From: Haematobacter missouriensis | GTDB lineage: Bacteria > Pseudomonadota > Alphaproteobacteria > Rhodobacterales > Rhodobacteraceae | DNA length: 64,000 nucleotides | Assembly: GCF_000740775.1 (NCBI RefSeq) | Contig: NZ_JFGS01000015.1 | Coordinates: 31,660-95,659, forward strand | Reading direction: 5' to 3' | Shown: piece by piece, positions 36,127 to 44,435 of the stretch | Layout of the letters: every line of letters begins with the position of its first letter | Position numbering within the stretch: position 1 is the stretch's first letter | Position numbers and translations under genes: made by a program | Notes under the pieces: generated by a model | The model's database searches: none | What the model was told of the DNA's origin: nothing | The model's input: the letters and a program-made list of their open reading frames with translations, nothing else

Positions 36127-37404
36127 ATGGCGCGACGGTCATTGCTCGGCAGCCGTATCCGGGAGCGACGGGGACTTCTCGGCCTGCGACAGGCAGAGCT
36201 TGCGCGGGCTGCCGGGGTGTCTGCCTCCTATCTTAACCTCATCGAACACAATCGCCGCCGGGTAAGCGAGGATCTGCTCGACCGTATCGCCCATGCGCTC
36301 GGTACGGAGACGGCCGCTTTGAGTGAGGGGGGGGAGGCCCGCGTCATCGACGGCTTGCGACTGGCTGCTGCCGGAGGGGCGGAGAGCGGGACGGAGATCG
36401 ACCGGCTGGAGGAGTTCGCCGGACGCTTTCCCGGCTGGGCGGGCCTGCTCGCTTCCCAGGCGCGGCAGGTGCAGGGGTTGGAGCGGGCGGTGGAGACGCT
36501 GACTGACCGTCTTGCCCATGATCCCTATCTTTCCACCGCGCTCCATGAGGTGCTTTCCGCCATCACCTCCATCCGCACGACAGCGGAGATCCTTGCAGAG
36601 ACGGAGGATATAGACCCGGAATGGCGCGCCCGGTTCCACGGCAACCTGCGGAGCGATTCAGAGCGGGTAGCCCATGCCGCGGAGGCACTGGTCGACTACC
36701 TCGACAGCGTGCCGGAGGAGCGGACGGGTCTCGCTTCGCCGCAGGAGGAGATGGAGAGCTGGCTGGAGGGCCGGGGCTATCGCTTTCCTTCGCTTGAGGG
36801 GGATGAAGACCCCGCGCGGCTTCTTGATGCGCGGGATCTGACGGGGGTCTCCGCCTCCGCGCGGCTACTGGCGGAGAGGCACCTCGCCCGTTACCGGGAG
36901 GATGCACGCCTCATGCCGGAACATCCATTTCGCGCTCTCTGGGCCGAAGCGCCCGATCCAGCCCGCCTCGCGGCCCGGTTCGGTGTGCCGACGACCGCAG
37001 TTTTGCGGCGGGCGGGAGTGCTTCTTGAGACGGTCGGCTTCGTGATGTGCGATGCGTCGGGGACGCTGACCTTCCGCAGGCCGTTGCCGGATTTTCCACT
37101 GCCGCGTTTCGGGGCGGGCTGCCCGCTGTGGCCGATCTACCGTGCGCTGTCGCGCCCCGGCGAACCCATCAGCGCATGTGTGGAGATGGCAGGCCGGTCG
37201 CCGCGGGCTTTCCGCGTATGGGCTGCGGCGGAGCGGCGCTGGCCCGACGGTTTCGCGGCGGGAGAGGTGGTGGAGGCGGCGATGCTGCTTCTCCCGGACG
37301 AGGGAAGCGGCCCGTATCTTCCCGTTGGAACCGGCTGCCGCATCTGCCCGCGCGCGCTCTGCGTCGCGCGCCGAGAGCCCTCCATCCTGACACAGTTCAC
37401 CTGA
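36127..37404 (+). CDS. XRE-family regulator, PrpR/ScfR-like, with a DHp-like helical insert
   Basis: A 425-residue cytoplasmic protein. Residues 9-65 are an XRE helix-turn-helix (RIRERRGLLGLRQAELARAAG, then SYLNLIEHNRRRVSEDLL). The C-terminal part (about 205-425) matches the short-chain fatty acyl-CoA regulator group, which includes mycobacterial PrpR. Cysteines at 332, 404, 407 and 412 (GCPLW, GCRICPRALC) could bind an Fe-S cluster, as reported for PrpR. Residues 139-195 resemble a histidine-kinase dimerisation domain, with H140 in LHEVLSAITSIRTTAEILAE. GGAGG precedes the ATG. It heads a locus with a receiver protein and an SLC5-linked kinase. Confidence 0.85.
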   Translation: MARRSLLGSRIRERRGLLGLRQAELARAAGVSASYLNLIEHNRRRVSEDLLDRIAHALGTETAALSEGGEARVIDGLRLAAAGGAESGTEIDRLEEFAGRFPGWAGLLASQARQVQGLERAVETLTDRLAHDPYLSTALHEVLSAITSIRTTAEILAETEDIDPEWRARFHGNLRSDSERVAHAAEALVDYLDSVPEERTGLASPQEEMESWLEGRGYRFPSLEGDEDPARLLDARDLTGVSASARLLAERHLARYREDARLMPEHPFRALWAEAPDPARLAARFGVPTTAVLRRAGVLLETVGFVMCDASGTLTFRRPLPDFPLPRFGAGCPLWPIYRALSRPGEPISACVEMAGRSPRAFRVWAAAERRWPDGFAAGEVVEAAMLLLPDEGSGPYLPVGTGCRICPRALCVARREPSILTQFT

Positions 37405-37526
37405 TCGGGGATCGACACGGGCGATTTGTTACCGGGGAATTTTTACCAGGGTGAATTTTGACAGGCCCGCGCCCTTCCGCGATAGTCATGGAAACGCAAG
37501 CCGCGACCGGGGGAGGGGCGCACGCC

Positions 37527-37895
37527 ATGCGGAGAGATGTGCTTCTCATCGAGGATGAACCACATATCGCCGAGGCGATTCGCTATATCCTCGCCCGCGA
37601 CGGCTGGGAGGTCGCCGCCCATGCGGACGGGGCGAGCGCGATGACCGCGATCCTTGCGTGCAGCCCGCGCCTTGTAATCCTTGACGTGATGCTTCCCGGT
37701 CGCTCCGGCTTCGACATCCTGAAGGACATGCGTGACGAACCGGCGACGCGCGCCATCCCCGTTCTCATGCTCACCGCGCGTAGCCAGTTGAAGGACCGCG
37801 AGCTGGCGGAGCGGCTCGGCGCAAGCCGCTTCGTGGCCAAGCCTTTTTCCAATGCCGACATGCTTGCCGCCGTACGCGAACTGGCGGGAGGATAG
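37527..37895 (+). CDS. Single-domain response regulator (CheY-like receiver)
   Basis: A 122-residue receiver with no output domain. LLIEDEPHIAEAI has the acidic pair, the phospho-acceptor aspartate is in LVILDVMLPGRSG, the switch threonine in MLTARSQ and the conserved lysine in VAKPFS. It probably receives phosphate from the SLC5-linked kinase two genes downstream. With no DNA-binding domain, its output must be protein contact. ATG 37527 gives a compact receiver; an in-frame upstream extension to 37458 has no family character. Confidence 0.92.
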   Translation: MRRDVLLIEDEPHIAEAIRYILARDGWEVAAHADGASAMTAILACSPRLVILDVMLPGRSGFDILKDMRDEPATRAIPVLMLTARSQLKDRELAERLGASRFVAKPFSNADMLAAVRELAGG

Positions 37896-37899
37896 ACCC

Positions 37900-38163
37900 A
37901 TGCGGCCCATACAGCATCCGGTGTTTCTTGCCCGTCAGACCTACCGGATGCGTCGGGTGGTTGACGCGGCGCGGGTCCTGCCCGCGGTGGGCCTGATGCT
38001 GTTTCTGCTCCCGCTTCTGTGGACAGAGCCATCGCTGGCGGCTGTCGGGCTTTACGTCTTTGCCGTGTGGTTGCTGCTGATCGTGGCCGCCATCGTCATG
38101 TCCCGCCGCCTTGCGCGGCTGACGGGGGGCGAGGGGGAGCCGCCCGAAGGCCCGGAGCCATGA
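37900..38163 (+). CDS. Small two-helix membrane protein
   Basis: An 87-residue protein with two hydrophobic helices (about residues 24-40, AARVLPAVGLMLFLLPL, and 47-66, AAVGLYVFAVWLLLIVAAIV) and an acidic Pro/Glu tail. It starts 4 bases after the receiver stop with GGGAGG upstream. The position immediately before the SLC5-kinase gene recalls the small DUF485/DUF4212-type partners of solute symporters, but I cannot confirm family membership. Confidence 0.7.
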   Translation: MRPIQHPVFLARQTYRMRRVVDAARVLPAVGLMLFLLPLLWTEPSLAAVGLYVFAVWLLLIVAAIVMSRRLARLTGGEGEPPEGPEP

Positions 38164-38227
38164 CGGCTGCCCTGCCATTTCGCAGGGGCCGGGCCGGGCC
38201 GCGAACACCGGCGGGAGAAGTGGCGCC

Positions 38228-40942
38228 GTGATCCCGTTCAAGCTCTTGCTGCTCGTCTGCCTTGCCTATGTGGCCTTTCTGTTTCTCGTAGCCTTCTGGG
38301 CGGAGCGGCAAGCGCAGGCGGGGCGGCTCCGGCTGTTGCGCTCGCCGCTCGTCTATACGCTGTCGCTGTCCATCTACTGCACGGCATGGACGTTTTACGG
38401 TGCGGTGGGCTACGCTGCCCGTTCGGGTCTGGAGTTCGCCACAATCTATCTCGGGCCGACGCTGGTGTTCGCCGGGTGGTGGCTTCTCCTTCGCAAGCTC
38501 GTGCGGATCGGCCGACAGCAGCGGGTAACTTCCATCGCGGACCTCGTCTCCGCCCGCTATGGAAAATCAAGCCGTGTCGCGGTGATGGTCACGCTGATCT
38601 CCGTCGCCGCCGCCACGCCCTATATCGCGCTGCAACTGCGGTCCGTCACGCTGTCCTTCGGGGTCTTTGCCGCAGATGTGCCGGAGGAGTGGACAGCCTC
38701 CGGCTCCGGCACCGCGCTCTGGGTGGCGATGGGGCTGGCCTTCTTCACCATTCTCTTCGGCACGCGCAAGATCGCCGCGAACGAGCAGAACCACGGGGTC
38801 GTCGGGGCCATCGCAGTAGAGGCGGTGGTGAAGCTGGTGGCACTGATCGCCGTCGGTATCTGGGTGGTATGGTTCGTGGCTGCGGGGCCAGAGGACATGT
38901 ATCGCCGCATCGAATCCTCGCCACTTGCCGCCAGTACGCTCGTCCCGAGCCGCTGGGCGGGTTTGACGCTGCTGTCTGCCGCGGCGATCTTCACCCTGCC
39001 GCGCATGTTTCAGGTTCTGGTGGTGGAGAACACCAACGAGCGCTATCTTGCCACAGCCGGTTGGGCCTTCCCGCTCTACCTGCTCGGGATGAGCCTGTTC
39101 ATCGTGCCCATCGCGGTGATCGGGCTGGATTATCTGCCCCCGGGTGCCAACCCGGACCTCTTCGTCCTGACGTTGCCGCTGTCCTTCGACAAGGGATGGC
39201 TCGCCATGCTGGCGTTTCTGGGCGGCTTCTCCTCCGCCACCTCCATGGTCATCGTCGCGGCCATTGCGCTTGCCACGATGGTATCCAACCATATCGTGAC
39301 GCCGCTCTGGCTCCGCATCAGGCCGGGCGTGAGCGAGGATCTGCGCGGCGTCGTCCTTACCGCGCGGCGGCTGTCGATCCTTGGCGTTCTTGCCCTCGGC
39401 TACGTCTATTACCGCATGATGAACGAGGCCGCCGCCCTGTCCGAAATCGGCCTGATCTCCTTCGTGGGGGCCGCTCAGGTGCTGCCCGCGCTGGTCGGTG
39501 GGCTGTGCTGGCGGGGGGCCACGCGATCCGGGGCCATGGCGGGCCTTTTGATCGGCGCAGCGCTCTGGGCCTACTGTCTGCTCCTTCCCACGCTGGCACC
39601 GGGCTGGGCCGCCGGGCTTCTGGCTGCAGGGCCCTTCGGCTGGGGATGGCTCCGGCCCACGCATCTGCTGGGGATGGATACTCTGGACCCGCTCGTGCAC
39701 GCGCTCTTCTGGTCCATGCTGCTGAACACGCTGGGATATGTTCTGGTGTCTCTCGTGAGCTTTCCCACGCCGATCGAGCGTCTTCAGGGCGTGCAGTTCG
39801 TCAACGCCTTCGAAGCGGACACAGCACCGGGCGGCTGGCGGCGGAGCGGGGCAGAGGCGGAGGAGCTTCTGGTGCTCGCCCAGCGGATACTCGGGCGGGA
39901 CGATGCGCAGGAGCTGTTTTCCCGAGAGGCGGCGGTGCAGGGGCAGTCGAGCCTTCTGCCGGAGACCACACCCGAATTTCTCGGCCGGCTGGAGCGGCGC
40001 CTTGCGGGTTCGGTGGGGGCGGCCACGGCGCATGCAATGCTCGCGCAACTCGCCGGGCGCGCATTGGTGACGGTGGAGGATCTGATGGCCGTCGCCAACG
40101 AAACCGCGCAGATCATGGAATATTCCAGCCAGCTCGAAACCAAGTCGGAGGAACTGGCCCGTACGGCCCGCCAGCTTCGCGCCGCCAATGAAAAGCTGAC
40201 GGCCCTCTCCGTGCAGAAGGATGCGTTTCTCGGCCAGATCAGCCACGAGCTGCGCACGCCAATGACCTCCATCCGGGCATTCTCGCAGATACTGGCAGAG
40301 GATGGCGACCTCCCGCCGGAGCGGCAGCGGCACTATGCCGGGATCATGGCCGCTGAATCCGCGCGGCTGACCCGGCTGCTGGACGATCTTCTCGATCTCT
40401 CCGTTCTGGAACATGGCGAGGTGCAGCTCGACCTTCAAAAAGTGCGGCTGGGCGATCTCATCGACACCGCGCTTGCTGCGGCACAGGTGGGAGGCACGGG
40501 GCCGCTTCTGCGGCTCGACCGCGATCCGGCGGGGGAGGGGACGGAGATCGTCACCGATGCGGGCAGGCTCACGCAGGTCTTCATCAACCTGATCTCCAAT
40601 GCGCGGAAATACTGCGACGCGGCGGTTCCGACCCTGCGGATCGAGGTGACGCCCCTGCCGCGGGGGCGGCTCGCGATCGACTTCATCGACAACGGCCAAG
40701 GCATTGCGCCAAGTCACCGGGCGCTCATTTTCGAGAAGTTCTACCGGGTCGCAGACGGCAATCGCGCGGGAGGCGCGGGGCTGGGACTGGCCATCTCGCG
40801 CGAGGTGATGGAGCGGCTGGGGGGCACGCTTTCCTATCTTCCCGGCCAGTCGGGGGCGGCTTTTCGTGTTGTGCTGCCGCGCCGCGGTCCGGCGGTGCTG
40901 CCGATCCGGGCGGAAGCCGAGCGTCGCATCAACCTTCCATAA
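38228..40942 (+). CDS. Sodium/solute symporter-histidine kinase fusion (CrbS-like)
   Basis: A 904-residue hybrid. Residues 1 to about 510 form an SLC5-type sodium/solute symporter with some 12-13 membrane helices. A linker with coiled-coil character (about 600-665, TAQIMEYSSQLETKSEEL then TARQLRAANEKL) leads to a dimerisation domain with phospho-acceptor H673 in QISHELRTPMTSIR. The catalytic domain has an N box (INLISNARKYCD), DNGQGIAP and GGAGLGLAI. The architecture is that of CrbS, which controls acetate use in some bacteria. The start is GTG 38228 with a weak ribosome site. The receiver at 37527 is the obvious partner. Confidence 0.92.
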   Translation: MIPFKLLLLVCLAYVAFLFLVAFWAERQAQAGRLRLLRSPLVYTLSLSIYCTAWTFYGAVGYAARSGLEFATIYLGPTLVFAGWWLLLRKLVRIGRQQRVTSIADLVSARYGKSSRVAVMVTLISVAAATPYIALQLRSVTLSFGVFAADVPEEWTASGSGTALWVAMGLAFFTILFGTRKIAANEQNHGVVGAIAVEAVVKLVALIAVGIWVVWFVAAGPEDMYRRIESSPLAASTLVPSRWAGLTLLSAAAIFTLPRMFQVLVVENTNERYLATAGWAFPLYLLGMSLFIVPIAVIGLDYLPPGANPDLFVLTLPLSFDKGWLAMLAFLGGFSSATSMVIVAAIALATMVSNHIVTPLWLRIRPGVSEDLRGVVLTARRLSILGVLALGYVYYRMMNEAAALSEIGLISFVGAAQVLPALVGGLCWRGATRSGAMAGLLIGAALWAYCLLLPTLAPGWAAGLLAAGPFGWGWLRPTHLLGMDTLDPLVHALFWSMLLNTLGYVLVSLVSFPTPIERLQGVQFVNAFEADTAPGGWRRSGAEAEELLVLAQRILGRDDAQELFSREAAVQGQSSLLPETTPEFLGRLERRLAGSVGAATAHAMLAQLAGRALVTVEDLMAVANETAQIMEYSSQLETKSEELARTARQLRAANEKLTALSVQKDAFLGQISHELRTPMTSIRAFSQILAEDGDLPPERQRHYAGIMAAESARLTRLLDDLLDLSVLEHGEVQLDLQKVRLGDLIDTALAAAQVGGTGPLLRLDRDPAGEGTEIVTDAGRLTQVFINLISNARKYCDAAVPTLRIEVTPLPRGRLAIDFIDNGQGIAPSHRALIFEKFYRVADGNRAGGAGLGLAISREVMERLGGTLSYLPGQSGAAFRVVLPRRGPAVLPIRAEAERRINLP

Positions 40943-40984
40943 ACCTGTTTCGGGCATCGTGCAGCGGTGACGAAGGGATGCGTG

Positions 40985-41875
40985 ATGGCGACAGGCGATT
41001 CGGTACTGCGGCGCAAGGCCTCCGCGCGGGCGGTAAGAAAGGCGGCTCCTCCCACGCCCGAGCGGGCGACCCGGCTTGCGCTGCTCCGCGCGGCGCGGAA
41101 GGTGCCCGGTCTCGATGCGGTGGTAGAGAATGTGGAGGATGGCCGCCATGGCCTGACGGAACTGCTGGATGCATTGCCCTCGCCCGCCTTCTTCGGTCTG
41201 CTTCCCGGCCCGGAGGAGGCTCTGGGGCTTGCCGCGTTGAGCTTGCCGGGGCTTGCTTCGGTTGTCGAGGCGCGGATGACGGGCCGTCTGGTTTCTGCCG
41301 ATCCACAGGCACGGCGACCGACTGCGACGGACGCCGTGCTGACGGCGGAGTTCATCGACAGCTTCATCGGTGAGATAGCGGAACTGCCGGTCGGATCCGG
41401 GCTGCGGGACGTGGCGGGCTTCCGGTACGGCTCCTATGTCGATGACCCCCGGCCTCTTGACCTGATGATGGAGGACCGGACGTATCGCACGCTCCGCCTC
41501 ACATTGTCCTTCGGCTTCGGCCTGCGCCGCGCGGTGCTGCTGTTGGCCGTCCCGGAGATCGAGCGCACGCGGGCGGATGCTGTACCCGCGCTGCCGCGAC
41601 CCATGCTCGCTACGGAGGAATGGTCGCGGCGGCTGGAGGCGCAGGTCTCCCGCGCGGCCTTGCGTTTCGACGTGAGACTCGCCCGCCTGACCCTGCCGCT
41701 CGGCGCGGCGACGAGCCTGCGGCCGGGAATGGTCCTGCCGCTGGACGGCGCCTCGCTCGAGGCGGTCCGCCTCATTGGCTCCGATGGGCGGGATATAGCG
41801 GAGGGGCGGCTGGGCCAGATGCAGGGGCGGCGTGCACTCCGCCTGTCCGGTCCGCTTCTGGGGGAGATTACATGA
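40985..41875 (+). CDS. FliM/FliN-family flagellar switch-like protein
   Basis: A 296-residue protein. The C-terminal ~70 residues match the FliMN_C (SpoA) domain: ALRFDVRLARLTLPLGAA, then LRPGMVLPLDG and VRLIGSDGRDIAEGRLGQ. The middle part (about 70-210) resembles the FliM core (GLAALSLPGLASVVEARMTGRL, then FRYGSYVDDPRPL). The FliM N-terminal CheY-binding peptide (a DALL-type motif) is not evident, so direct CheY-P control may be absent. No other flagellar gene is in the window. ATG 40985 has AAGGGA upstream; GTG 40967 is an alternative. It follows the kinase gene by 42 bases. Confidence 0.82.
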   Translation: MATGDSVLRRKASARAVRKAAPPTPERATRLALLRAARKVPGLDAVVENVEDGRHGLTELLDALPSPAFFGLLPGPEEALGLAALSLPGLASVVEARMTGRLVSADPQARRPTATDAVLTAEFIDSFIGEIAELPVGSGLRDVAGFRYGSYVDDPRPLDLMMEDRTYRTLRLTLSFGFGLRRAVLLLAVPEIERTRADAVPALPRPMLATEEWSRRLEAQVSRAALRFDVRLARLTLPLGAATSLRPGMVLPLDGASLEAVRLIGSDGRDIAEGRLGQMQGRRALRLSGPLLGEIT

Positions 41876-42084
41876 GGTTGCTTGCCCTGATTCTTCTCTG
41901 CGGCGCCTGTGCGCGGGCACCGGCTACCCCCCGAGAGATCGTCATCACCGAAGCGGCAAACCGATGTGAGGAACTGGGTTTCCTGCGCGGGTCGTCCGAT
42001 GAAGCAAGTTGTGTCCAGCGACTTTTCGAGAGGGACGCCGCCGCGCGAGAGGCCGCGCTACAGCGAGAGATCGACAGGCCCTGA
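41872..42084 (+). CDS. Small putative lipoprotein
   Basis: A 70-residue protein whose ATG overlaps the stop of the FliM-like gene (ATGA). It begins MRLLALILLCGACARAP, a short signal ending in a plausible lipobox cysteine. Two further cysteines (CEELGF and CVQRLF) and a charged C-terminal helix follow. No family recognised. Translational coupling to the FliM-like gene suggests it belongs to that unit. Confidence 0.6.
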   Translation: MRLLALILLCGACARAPATPREIVITEAANRCEELGFLRGSSDEASCVQRLFERDAAAREAALQREIDRP

Positions 42085-42157
42085 AAATCGCGAACCGGAT
42101 CGGGTTCGCCTGGAATGCCTAGCTTGGGAGTGATGCCCAATGACATTCTGAAATGCA

Positions 42158-42184
42158 ACAGAGGCGGCTGATCGCCGCCTCTGT
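42158..42184. terminator. Strong hairpin between convergent small lipoprotein genes
   Basis: An 11-bp perfect stem, ACAGAGGCGGC against GCCGCCTCTGT, with a 5-base loop. It lies about 70 bases after the plus-strand lipoprotein gene and about 40 bases after the minus-strand one, so it may serve both directions. There is no T run. Confidence 0.6.
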
Positions 42185-42221
42185 GAGTGACTTTCGCGGC
42201 TGCCTCGCGGCAGGCTTGCGA

Positions 42222-42449
42222 TCAGCGGCAGGCGACCGATTGGCCACCCATGGCGCCGGCCGCCCCACCGGCGGCGGTCATGATGGTGCGACCGCTGCCA
42301 CCCCCGAAGGCGTTGCCCGCCGCGGCACCAAGCGCCGCGCCGCCCACGGTGCCGATCCCACACTCCAGTTGGCGCTGCTGCTGCGGTGTCGGATTGCATG
42401 CCGCGGCGAGGGCAAGGGCGGAAAAGGCGAAGACGAGACGGTATTTCAT
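42222..42449 (-). CDS. Small glycine-zipper lipoprotein
   Basis: A 75-residue protein beginning MKYRLVFAFSALALAAACNP with a good lipobox (LAAAC). The mature part is rich in Gly and Ala in a zipper-like pattern (GTVGGAALGAAAGNAFGGGSG, quoted in part) and ends in QSVACR. Such proteins insert into or span the outer membrane. AGGGGA precedes the ATG at 42449. Function unknown. Confidence 0.75.
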   Translation of the reverse strand: MKYRLVFAFSALALAAACNPTPQQQRQLECGIGTVGGAALGAAAGNAFGGGSGRTIMTAAGGAAGAMGGQSVACR

Positions 42450-42700
42450 GAGGCATCCCCTGACTGCGATTTTTCCGTAACCTATCCAAATGATGCAAAG
42501 ATACAAGCACACCGCGCGATGACTCGCGCAGAGTTGCTGTCCCGGCCTTGGCTGGGAAGAGAGAGGCAGGAGGCCGCCTCCCCCCGGAAAGCGTACATCT
42601 TGCCGTGGCATCCGCCAGTTCCTCGCGGTAATCGGGGACGACAACGAAGCAGTCATTCGTGGCGATACGGATCGGCGCGTAGAAGCAGGAGCGGCGGGAG

Positions 42701-44104
42701 ATGATACCGGTCAGGGGGGTTGAGGGGCAGCGCGTCGCTGTTCTGGGGCTGGGCCGGTCTGGCCTTGCGACGGCTCGGGCGCTGATTGCGGGGGGTGCAG
42801 AGCCGCTTTTGTGGGATGACAGCCCGGAATCGCGCACCCGTGCCGAGGCGGAGGGGTTTTCCCTGCATGATCTCACACGTGAGGGGGCCTGGAATGGCGT
42901 CTCGCTGCTGGTGGTCAGCCCCGGCATACCGCATCTCTACCCCCAGCCCAACCGAATCATCGCGCGGGCAATGATGGAGGGGGTGCCGGTCGACAATGAT
43001 ATCGGCCTGTTCTTCCGGTCCTGGGGCGAGGCGGACTGGGCCCGCTACGATCAGCCGCCGCGTGTCATCGCGGTGACCGGGTCCAACGGCAAATCCACCA
43101 CGACGGCGCTCATCCACCACATCCTGACCGTCGCCGGGCGCCCGACGCAGATGGCGGGCAACATCGGCCGTGGCGTTCTGGATATCGAGCCTCCGGTGGA
43201 TGGGGAGGTGGTGGTGCTCGAGCTGTCTTCCTATCAGACGGAGCTTGCCCGCGCGCTCACGCCCGACATAGCCGTGTTCACGAACCTCTCGCCCGACCAT
43301 CTGGACAGGCATGGCGGCATGGGCGGCTACTTTGCCGCGAAGCGCCGGCTCTTTGCAGAGGGCGGCCCTGATCGCGCCGTCATCGGCATCGATGAGACGG
43401 AGGGGCTGTTCCTCGCGAACCAGCTTTCGCAGGGTCCGGCGGATGATCGGGTCATCCGCATCTCCGTCACCCGGAAGCTGGAGGGGGAGGGGTGGAGTGT
43501 CTTTGCCCGCCGCGGTTTCCTGTCGGAATGGCGCAAGGGGCGGCAGGTCGCCTCCATCGACCTGCGCAGGATCAGGGGGCTTCCGGGCGCGCATAACCAC
43601 CAGAACGCCTGTGCGGCCTATGCGGCGACGCGCACGCTCGGCATCGCGCCGCGCGTGATCGAGCAGGCATTCCTGAGCTTCGAGGGCCTGCCCCACCGCA
43701 GCCAGATCGTCGCGGAGCGCGCGGGCGTGACCTTCGTCAACGATTCCAAGGCCACCAACGTGGATTCCGCGGCCAAGGCTCTGGCTGCCTTCCCGCGTAT
43801 CCGCTGGATCGCCGGCGGGCTGGGCAAGGACGGCGGCATAACGATGCTGAAGCCGTTGCTGGGGGCCGTCGTGAAAGCCTATCTCATTGGCCACTCGGCC
43901 CGGGACTTCGCGCTGGAGATCGGTGAGACGCCGCATGAAATCTGCGAAACGCTGGACCGTGCCGTTGCCCGAGCGGCCGAGGAGGCCGAGGCTGGAGACA
44001 CCGTCCTGCTCGCGCCGGCCGCAGCAAGTTTCGATCAGTATCCCAACTTCGAGAAACGCGGCGAGCATTTCATGGAACTGGTCCGCGCGCTGCCCCCTGC
44101 ATGA
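42701..44104 (+). CDS. murD: UDP-N-acetylmuramoyl-L-alanine--D-glutamate ligase
   Basis: MurD adds D-glutamate to UDP-MurNAc-L-Ala in the cytoplasm. The 467-residue protein has the N-terminal UDP-binding fold ([17 protein letters not shown]), the ATP loop [16 protein letters not shown] (about residues 124-139), [21 protein letters not shown] and the C-terminal domain with FVNDSKATN and [12 protein letters not shown]. It is the first gene of the division/wall cluster in this window. mraY and murF, usually upstream, are absent; a lipoprotein and a FliM-like gene lie there instead. Confidence 0.97.
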   Translation: MIPVRGVEGQRVAVLGLGRSGLATARALIAGGAEPLLWDDSPESRTRAEAEGFSLHDLTREGAWNGVSLLVVSPGIPHLYPQPNRIIARAMMEGVPVDNDIGLFFRSWGEADWARYDQPPRVIAVTGSNGKSTTTALIHHILTVAGRPTQMAGNIGRGVLDIEPPVDGEVVVLELSSYQTELARALTPDIAVFTNLSPDHLDRHGGMGGYFAAKRRLFAEGGPDRAVIGIDETEGLFLANQLSQGPADDRVIRISVTRKLEGEGWSVFARRGFLSEWRKGRQVASIDLRRIRGLPGAHNHQNACAAYAATRTLGIAPRVIEQAFLSFEGLPHRSQIVAERAGVTFVNDSKATNVDSAAKALAAFPRIRWIAGGLGKDGGITMLKPLLGAVVKAYLIGHSARDFALEIGETPHEICETLDRAVARAAEEAEAGDTVLLAPAAASFDQYPNFEKRGEHFMELVRALPPA

Positions 44105-44111
44105 CCTCCGC

Positions 44112-44312
44112 TCAGATTTCCTTTTCGGTGGTCGCAGTGTTGCAGCGCCATCGGGCGATCCGCCATTTCGGATGGCTGTCCACCCAGCGGGCGAGTTCCG
44201 GCTGCGCGCTCATCATGCAGGTGAGCGGCGTGACATCGGTGAACAGCAGGCTTTTCTTTTCGCAAAGTGCGGGTGCGGCTGTCAGACAGGCGATGAAAGC
44301 GAGTTCGATCAT
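44112..44312 (-). CDS. Small exported protein of unknown function
   Basis: A 66-residue protein on the opposite strand inside the wall-synthesis cluster. It begins MIELAFIACLTAAPALCE and continues TPLTCMMSAQPELARWVDSHPKWRIARWRC. Three or four cysteines and a short hydrophobic N-terminus suggest an exported, disulfide-bonded protein. GAGG precedes the ATG at 44312. From memory, similar short proteins occur in other Rhodobacterales. It converges with murD, 7 bases between stops. Confidence 0.6.
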   Translation of the reverse strand: MIELAFIACLTAAPALCEKKSLLFTDVTPLTCMMSAQPELARWVDSHPKWRIARWRCNTATTEKEI

Positions 44313-44435
44313 GGCGGGCCTCTGGTTGAAGCTTGGGCCTCCCTCCGCAAACGTAGCAGCGAATCGGGTGTTCCAGTCCATTCGCATTTTCGGTGATGCA
44401 GCATTCGACGCCGCGTCCCTGCATCTTCGGCAGGG

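Noticed and set aside
38567..41920. A 1,117-codon open frame antisense to the SLC5-kinase
   Set aside because: Same shadow effect: low-complexity Arg/Gln/His composition and no recognisable domain.
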